This document shows, piece after piece, positions 4,237 through 8,970 of a stretch of 8,970 nucleotides of DNA. A program made the translations under genes and the position numbers. The stretch comes from Candidatus Glassiibacteriota bacterium. Its GTDB lineage: Bacteria > Gemmatimonadota > Glassbacteria > GWA2-58-10. The notes beneath the pieces are model-generated. The model had not been told where the DNA came from. It saw nothing but the letters and a program-made list of their open reading frames with translations, and did not search any database. Positions within the stretch are counted from its first letter, which is position 1, and the number at the start of each line of letters is the position of its first letter. The stretch spans positions 1-8,970 of the forward strand of contig JAFGTO010000041.1 of NCBI GenBank assembly GCA_016934095.1, written 5' to 3'.

Positions 4237-6318
4237 TTGATCCCCCCACGCCACGCGGTTAAACGCCTGGTATTGCTTGTCTCGGGATTGTTCACGGTCT
4301 ACGCCGTGGTCCTCGGCCACCTGTTCGTGATCCAGGTCCTCGACCACGAAAAGCACCTGGCTGAAGCCGAGCGTCAGCATAAGCGCAGAATCAACCTTCC
4401 ATCGAAACGCGGGCAGATCCTGGACTGCAGGGGAGACCCGCTGGCTGTCTCCGCCGAGGGTCTCGACATCTATGCCGTCCCCGACCAGATAAAAAGCAAG
4501 AAACAGGTTGCCGGCATCCTGGCCGGCCACCTGGGCATACCCGAACAGCCCCTGCTGAAGAGGATCTCCGGCTCCAGGTCGTTCGTGATGATCCGCCAGA
4601 AAGTAAACCCCGCGCAAACCGAGAAACTCCAGGAGCTGGAGCTTGACGGTATCGGATTCATCCCCTCCTCCAAGCGCTACTATCCCCGCCACGGCCTGGC
4701 CGCCCAGGTAATCGGTTATGTCGGCCTGGACGAGGACGGGCTCACCGGCCTGGAATTCAAGTACGACAAACAACTGCGGGGCAAACCCGGCTGGCTGGTC
4801 ATCCAGCGGGACGCCAGGGGTAAGCCGCACAACCTGCTCGAATACCCCCTCTCAGAACAGACCAACGGCTTCAGCCTGCGCCTGAGTATCGAGGCCGAAT
4901 TCCAGGAAATCGTGGAAGAGGCCCTGAGACGCGCGGTTACCGGAAGCGGGGCCAAAAACGGCTGCATCATTGCAGTCGACCCGGATGACGGGCGGATCCT
5001 GGCCCTGGCGAACTACCCGTCCGCGGACCTTAATTCCCGCGATACCTTCAGGAAAAACGATTTCCTCAACCTGGCCATCAACCTCCCCTACGAGCCGGGA
5101 TCCACTATCAAGCCGCTGACCGCCGCCGCCATGCTTTCCGCCGGCTGTATCAGCATGGATGATACGGTCTTCTGCGAGCGGGGGGTATATACCTTCCAGA
5201 GAAGGACCATCAAGGATGTGCACCCTTACGGGAACCTGAGTGTCTTCAAGGTGCTGGTCAACTCCAGCAATATCGGTATGGCCAAGCTGATCCGTAAAAT
5301 TCCGGACAAGAAGCTTTACCGCTCGCTGCGTGCATTCGGCCTGGGAAGCTATACAGGCGAGTGTTTCTCCGGCGAGGACAAGGGTCTCCTGCCTCTGCCC
5401 CGCGACTGGGACCCGGCCACCAAGACCAGCCTGGGCATCGGCTACGGCCTGCTGGCCACCCCGCTGCAGATGACCATGGCCTACGCCGCCCTGGCCAACG
5501 GGGGTACCCTTTATGAACCCTCGCTGGTCGAGGAGATCTTCGATGAACAGGGAGATTGCCGCTACCGGTTCAGTCCCCGGCCGGTAAGGCGGGTACTCCC
5601 GGAAGAAATCGCCCGCCAGGTCGTCCGGAGCATGGTGGCGGTGGTCGATTCGGGTACCGGGCGCTCGGCGGCGGTCCCCGGCTACAAGGTAGCAGGCAAA
5701 ACCGGCACAAGCATGAAAGCCTCTCCCGGCTCCGGGTACGACGGGGCCGGGTACATCAGCTCTTTCGGCGGTTTCTTCCCGGCCGAGGAAGCTCAACTGG
5801 CAATCTACATTACGATCAATTCTCCTTCCTACAGCCTGCGCTGGGGCGGGAGCTGCGCCGCCCCGGCTTTCAGCGAGATTATCAGCAACACCCTGGTCTC
5901 GCAGAGCACGGTAATCGACCGCAGCAGGCTGAACCTCGGCAGCTCGCAGCTCCTGATGGCCGCCGTGGAACCCGACAGCCCTCCCCCTGCCACAGGTCCC
6001 GGCGCGGCCGCTCAGCCCTCGCCCGGACTTCCCGCAAGTAAAAGGAGGACCCCCGGCTCCACCCTGACCATGCCCAAGCTCACCGGCCTGACCATGCGCC
6101 AGGCGGTGGAGACTCTTTCCGGCCTCGGCCTGAAAGTATCGATATCCGGCGGAATCCGTGTCCTGAGCCAGAAACCGGCGCCGGGGACCGTGCTCAGCCG
6201 CGGTATCACCTGTGTCCTGCAGGGCTTGCAGCCGGCAAAGCAGGAGAATTCGCTGGCCCTGGCCGCCAAAGCTGAAAAACACCAGTCATCGCAACCCACA
6301 GCAAAGGGGGATCGGTGA
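4237..6318 (+). CDS. ftsI: Peptidoglycan D,D-transpeptidase FtsI (class B PBP, PBP3-like) with C-terminal PASTA domain
   Basis: FtsI cross-links septal peptidoglycan in the periplasm, partnered with FtsW. From the TTG at 4237 the product is 693 aa. It has a membrane anchor at about 11-32, then the pedestal/dimerisation domain beginning with RGQILDCRGDPLA (58-70). The transpeptidase domain carries the catalytic S289xxK292 (GSTIK), S343-S344-N345 and K488TGTS. A Pro/Ala-rich linker (about 585-608) leads to one PASTA domain (about 612-665), starting MPKLTGLTMRQAVETL. PASTA domains occur on FtsI of many lineages but not E. coli. Start choice: an in-frame ATG at 4111 would overlap ftsL by 101 nt, and the residues it adds look like a shadow of ftsL. 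The TTG has GAGGT at 4228-4232, four to five nt upstream, and gives a normal short cytoplasmic tail; GTG at 4195 is another option. The stop overlaps the next start as GTGA. Confidence 0.95.
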   Translation: MIPPRHAVKRLVLLVSGLFTVYAVVLGHLFVIQVLDHEKHLAEAERQHKRRINLPSKRGQILDCRGDPLAVSAEGLDIYAVPDQIKSKKQVAGILAGHLGIPEQPLLKRISGSRSFVMIRQKVNPAQTEKLQELELDGIGFIPSSKRYYPRHGLAAQVIGYVGLDEDGLTGLEFKYDKQLRGKPGWLVIQRDARGKPHNLLEYPLSEQTNGFSLRLSIEAEFQEIVEEALRRAVTGSGAKNGCIIAVDPDDGRILALANYPSADLNSRDTFRKNDFLNLAINLPYEPGSTIKPLTAAAMLSAGCISMDDTVFCERGVYTFQRRTIKDVHPYGNLSVFKVLVNSSNIGMAKLIRKIPDKKLYRSLRAFGLGSYTGECFSGEDKGLLPLPRDWDPATKTSLGIGYGLLATPLQMTMAYAALANGGTLYEPSLVEEIFDEQGDCRYRFSPRPVRRVLPEEIARQVVRSMVAVVDSGTGRSAAVPGYKVAGKTGTSMKASPGSGYDGAGYISSFGGFFPAEEAQLAIYITINSPSYSLRWGGSCAAPAFSEIISNTLVSQSTVIDRSRLNLGSSQLLMAAVEPDSPPPATGPGAAAQPSPGLPASKRRTPGSTLTMPKLTGLTMRQAVETLSGLGLKVSISGGIRVLSQKPAPGTVLSRGITCVLQGLQPAKQENSLALAAKAEKHQSSQPTAKGDR

Positions 6319-6992
6319 AACGCGATTCTATCACCATCGTGCTAGTTTCAGAATCCAGAGAGCCTCTGACCATGGAGTTTTCCGTCAAGGAAATGGTCCT
6401 GATTGTCGCCTTCCTGGCCCTGCTGCTCGGGGCGGCCGTCTATTCTCTGGTCAGCTTCAAGGACCTCAAGACCGAGCAAAACCGGATGACTGCCTCCATC
6501 CAGAGCCTGAAAGCCGAGCTGGCCGAGCGGGAAGACCGGATCGCAAAGCTCACCGAAAAGTTCGCGGCACAACAGGACCAGGTCATGATCGTGGGCCGCG
6601 GGGACACGACCGCGGTCTCCCCCGCTTCCAACAACGGCGAGGTAAAAATCGAGGACCTGGAAGTGAAAAAGCTCGAGCGCAGCCTGTCCCTTTCTTTCCG
6701 CCTGGTCAACAACTCACAGAAAGAACAGATGCTCAACGGCTACCTGATGGTAATCGTCGAGCACAAGAGCGGAGAATACGATAAATTCGGCACCTTTCCC
6801 GTATTCACCCTGGCCTCCGGCCAGCCCATCGACTACCACGAGGGCGACACTTACTCCATCCGTAATTTCAAGCTGGTAAATGCCCGGATCCCCCTGGCAG
6901 ACCAGCCGGAACAATACAGTAAGATGAAAGTCCTGGTTTTCAGCGAGGCGGGGGAAATCCTGCTCTACGACAACCGCGTACTGGAATGGTAA
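6315..6992 (+). CDS. Unknown single-pass membrane protein with coiled coil, located in the murE position
   Basis: I do not recognise this 225-aa protein. The start is GTG at 6315, overlapping the ftsI stop by 4 nt (GTGA), with a strong AAAGGGGG ribosome site just upstream. It has a short N-terminal piece, SITIVLVSESREPLTMEFSV (5-24), then a hydrophobic segment at about 27-46. A charged, heptad-like coiled coil covers about 48-90. A short Ser/Asn/Gly linker leads to a C-terminal domain (about 110-225) that looks beta-rich, with alternating hydrophobic residues (LSLSFRLVNNSQ, GYLMVIVEH, MKVLVFSEAGEILLYDNR). The N-terminus plus anchor plus coiled coil resembles the front end of membrane-bound M23 peptidases, but no HxxxD/HxH metallopeptidase motif is present. 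The C-terminal domain is faintly reminiscent of uncharacterised DUF6776-like proteins; this is a weak impression. Because it is coupled to ftsI and followed after 4 nt by murF, an envelope or division role is likely. The outer domain should be periplasmic. Confidence 0.85.
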   Translation: MKRDSITIVLVSESREPLTMEFSVKEMVLIVAFLALLLGAAVYSLVSFKDLKTEQNRMTASIQSLKAELAEREDRIAKLTEKFAAQQDQVMIVGRGDTTAVSPASNNGEVKIEDLEVKKLERSLSLSFRLVNNSQKEQMLNGYLMVIVEHKSGEYDKFGTFPVFTLASGQPIDYHEGDTYSIRNFKLVNARIPLADQPEQYSKMKVLVFSEAGEILLYDNRVLEW

Positions 6993-6996
6993 AAGA

Positions 6997-8391
6997 ATGA
7001 CCCTTTCCACGGCAGACATCCTTGCCGCCCTGAAAGGCGCCGAGCTTCTCGGGCCGGGCCGGGAGCTGGTGTACGAGCGGGTGTGCACCGACACCCGGGC
7101 CCACTGCAGCAACGCGCTGTTCGTGGCCCTGGTCGGAGAGCGGTTTGACGGGGGCCGGTTCCTGGCCGAGGCCGGGGCCGCCGGTGCGCTCGGTGCCGTG
7201 ATCGGGCCTGCAGCCGCGAAAAACTCCCTGCCCGGGGGACTGCAGTGTTTCCGGGTCCCGGATACCCTCGAGGCGCTCCAGGGCCTGGCCGACTACAACC
7301 GGCGCCGCTACAGCGGCTGCCGCGCCGTGGCGGTCACCGGCTCCAACGGAAAAAGCACCACCAAGCAGCTTACCGCCTCTGTCTGCGCCCGGAAGTATAC
7401 CACCCTGGCCTCCCGGGGGAACCTCAACAACCATATCGGCGTGCCGCTGACCCTGCTCGAGCTGCAGCCCGAAACCAGGGTACTGGTCGCGGAGATAGGG
7501 GCCAACCACCCGGGAGAAATCCGCCGCCTGGCCTCCCTGGTCCGGCCCGAGGTCTCGGTGATAACCAACATCGCCCCCACCCACCTGGAGGGTTTCGGCA
7601 GCCTGGAGGGCGTACTGCAAGCCAAGCTGGAGCTGTTCGAGCAGACAGCCGCCGGCGGGACCCTGATTTATAACGGGGACGACCCTTTGCTCAGCGGCGC
7701 GGTGCCCGGTCTGCCGCAGAACAAGGTATCTTTCGGACTGGCACCGGGCAACCTGGTTACCGCCAGCCGGACCGTCCTGGAGAAATCGGGCAGGCCGGGC
7801 TTCCTGCTCGAGCCCGGCGGCCGGCGCATCCGCCTGCCGCTGTACGGGGAGCACAACATCTATAACGCCCTGGCCGCGGCTGCAGTGGGCCGGGTGCTGG
7901 GAATAGGCGACGAGGCTATCGTCGAGGGGCTGGAAACGGCCTCGGGACTCAGCATGCGCATGGACCTGAAAAAGATCGGCGGCCTGCTGGTGCTCGACGA
8001 CAGTTATAACGCCAACCCCACCTCGATGGAAGCCGCCCTGAAGACCCTGGCCGGGATCGACCACCCGGGTCCCGGGGTGGCAGTGCTCGGCGAGATGCTC
8101 GAGCTGGGCCCGGACTCCGGAAAGCTGCACCGCCGTCTGGCCTCACGGCTCGCCGGCCTGCCTCTCGAGCTGGTGTTCTTCGTGGGCGACCAGGCCCGGG
8201 CCATGGCCGAATCCTACCTGGCCGCCGGAGGAGACGGGAAAAAAGTCTCGGTCGCGGCGGATGCCGCCGCCTGCTGGGAACAACTGCAAGAGAAACTGCA
8301 TGGCGATGAGCTGCTGCTGGTCAAAGGCAGCCGCGGGATCGGGCTGGATTATATCGTCCGGCAGCTCGAAAAGGAGAGCGGGAAACCATGA
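6997..8391 (+). CDS. murF: UDP-N-acetylmuramoyl-tripeptide--D-alanyl-D-alanine ligase MurF
   Basis: MurF adds D-Ala-D-Ala to UDP-MurNAc-tripeptide with ATP, the last cytoplasmic step before MraY. The 464-aa length is normal for the family. The N-terminal domain has CTDTRAHCSNALFVAL (the family's SxDTRxxxxGxLFxAl) at about 30-45. The ATP loop is T114GSNGKSTTKQL, with Ser120 where Thr is the commoner residue in Mur ligases. NNHIGVPLTLLEL and AEIGANHPGEI follow, then THLEGFGS. The central/C-terminal boundary has YGEHNIYNALAA. The C-terminal domain has DDSYNANPTSMEAAL and AVLGEMLELG, the MurF hallmark that separates it from MurE. It starts 4 nt after the upstream stop and ends in an ATGA overlap with murD. 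Which diamino acid the tripeptide carries cannot be told, because murE is not in the window. Confidence 0.97.
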   Translation: MTLSTADILAALKGAELLGPGRELVYERVCTDTRAHCSNALFVALVGERFDGGRFLAEAGAAGALGAVIGPAAAKNSLPGGLQCFRVPDTLEALQGLADYNRRRYSGCRAVAVTGSNGKSTTKQLTASVCARKYTTLASRGNLNNHIGVPLTLLELQPETRVLVAEIGANHPGEIRRLASLVRPEVSVITNIAPTHLEGFGSLEGVLQAKLELFEQTAAGGTLIYNGDDPLLSGAVPGLPQNKVSFGLAPGNLVTASRTVLEKSGRPGFLLEPGGRRIRLPLYGEHNIYNALAAAAVGRVLGIGDEAIVEGLETASGLSMRMDLKKIGGLLVLDDSYNANPTSMEAALKTLAGIDHPGPGVAVLGEMLELGPDSGKLHRRLASRLAGLPLELVFFVGDQARAMAESYLAAGGDGKKVSVAADAAACWEQLQEKLHGDELLLVKGSRGIGLDYIVRQLEKESGKP

Positions 8392-8970
8392 TCCAATTCG
8401 ACCTGGAAATCGGCGCCCGTCAAAGGGGCGTGCCCCTGGTGCCTCCGCCGGCTAAAGCCGCCGTGCTGGGGGCCGGCAGGAGCGGCCTGGCAGCCAGCCG
8501 GCTCCTGCTCGACAACGGCTACACGGTCTACCTCTCAGAGCTCCGCAGCAGCCCGGAGCTGGAGAAGCAATGCCGCCGGCTGGCCGAACCGGGGTTCAGC
8601 TACACCCTGGGCGGGCACGACAGGAGCAAGCTGGGCGAAAGCGATCTCATCGTCCTGTCGCCTGGGATAGACGAACAGATACCCCTGCTGAGCGAGACCG
8701 AAATCGGCCGCATACCGGTTTTCGGCGAGGTCGAGCTGGCTTACTGGTTCTGCCGCTGGCCGATTATCGCGCTGACCGGGACCAACGGCAAGACCACCAC
8801 GGTCACCCTGATCGACCGCATCCTCACCACCGCCGGGTTCGACAGCCAGGCAGCGGGCAACATCGGCAGGGCGCTCTGCTCGACTCTAGGCGGCTCACAT
8901 GAAGATACCGTGCTGGTGGCCGAGATCAGCAGTTTCCAGCTTCACACCATCAGGAGCTTCCACCCGCGGC
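8388..8970 (+). CDS. murD: UDP-N-acetylmuramoylalanine--D-glutamate ligase MurD, 5' part (cut by window end)
   Basis: MurD adds D-Glu to UDP-MurNAc-L-Ala with ATP in the cytoplasm. The frame stays open from the ATG at 8388 to the last base, giving 194 residues of an expected ~450. The dinucleotide-like N-terminal fold shows AAVLGAGRSGLAA with GAGRSG at 28-33, then LIVLSPGI, the usual 'SPG' of MurD. The ATP loop is ALTGTNGKTTT (T130 to T138). AAGNIG and AEISSFQL follow and are typical of MurD rather than the other Mur ligases. The start codon overlaps the murF stop (ATGA), so the two are coupled. The roughly 20-residue N-terminal extension before the beta strand of the first domain is slightly long, with Pro-rich VPLVPPPAK. 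mraY, which usually lies between murF and murD, is absent here. Confidence 0.95.
   Translation, partial: MIQFDLEIGARQRGVPLVPPPAKAAVLGAGRSGLAASRLLLDNGYTVYLSELRSSPELEKQCRRLAEPGFSYTLGGHDRSKLGESDLIVLSPGIDEQIPLLSETEIGRIPVFGEVELAYWFCRWPIIALTGTNGKTTTVTLIDRILTTAGFDSQAAGNIGRALCSTLGGSHEDTVLVAEISSFQLHTIRSFHPR

Noticed and set aside
4852..6282. Long open frame of 476 codons on the - strand opposite ftsI
   Set aside because: It lies fully antisense to an ftsI with all catalytic motifs. The product is rich in Gly/Arg/Gln with no recognisable domain, as expected from GC-rich codon bias on the opposite strand.
6940..8130. 396-codon frame on the - strand opposite murF
   Set aside because: This is an antisense shadow of murF, with low-complexity composition and no motifs or ribosome site of note.
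1..8970. CRISPR array, tRNA or rRNA genes, riboswitch
   Set aside because: No regularly spaced direct repeats, no cloverleaf or conserved rRNA sequence, and no recognisable riboswitch core was seen on either strand.

Overview
The window reads as a chromosomal segment of a GC-rich bacterium. All genes lie on the + strand and use the standard code. It carries an ECF sigma factor/anti-sigma pair, then about 1 kb of non-coding DNA, then the 5' part of a division and cell wall (dcw) cluster. The PASTA-bearing FtsI, the FtsL-like protein and the non-canonical dcw order argue against a typical gammaproteobacterium. A Gram-negative-type deep lineage (FCB-group or deltaproteobacteria-like) is my guess, but the window alone does not fix the phylum.

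Layout. 1-205: AT-rich regulatory region with a candidate ECF-type promoter and a 12-bp palindrome. 206-1239: ECF sigma factor and, overlapping it by 7 nt, a short zinc-finger anti-sigma factor with no membrane segment. 1240-2222: non-coding. This stretch holds a terminator-like hairpin, a 510-bp segment bounded by 19-bp inverted repeats (18/19 matching, with TA at the ends; a MITE-like non-autonomous transposable element), and then the mraZ promoter with three 10-bp-spaced MraZ-box-like repeats just downstream of its -10. 2223-8970: mraZ, rsmH, an ftsL-like gene, ftsI (class B PBP with one PASTA domain), an unrecognised membrane/coiled-coil gene, murF, and murD running off the end.

How it works together. 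MraZ probably represses its own promoter. RsmH methylates 16S rRNA. FtsL and FtsI belong to the septal peptidoglycan machine. MurD and MurF make the UDP-MurNAc-peptide precursor. From ftsI to murD the genes are tightly packed (GTGA overlap, 4-nt gap, ATGA overlap), so they are almost certainly co-transcribed and translationally coupled.

The most notable departures from the textbook dcw order are these: murE is missing between ftsI and murF, with an unknown 225-aa protein in its place, and mraY is missing between murF and murD. The unknown protein is the best candidate here for an undescribed envelope or division component. The MITE-like element is the clearest non-coding structure that the genes do not explain.
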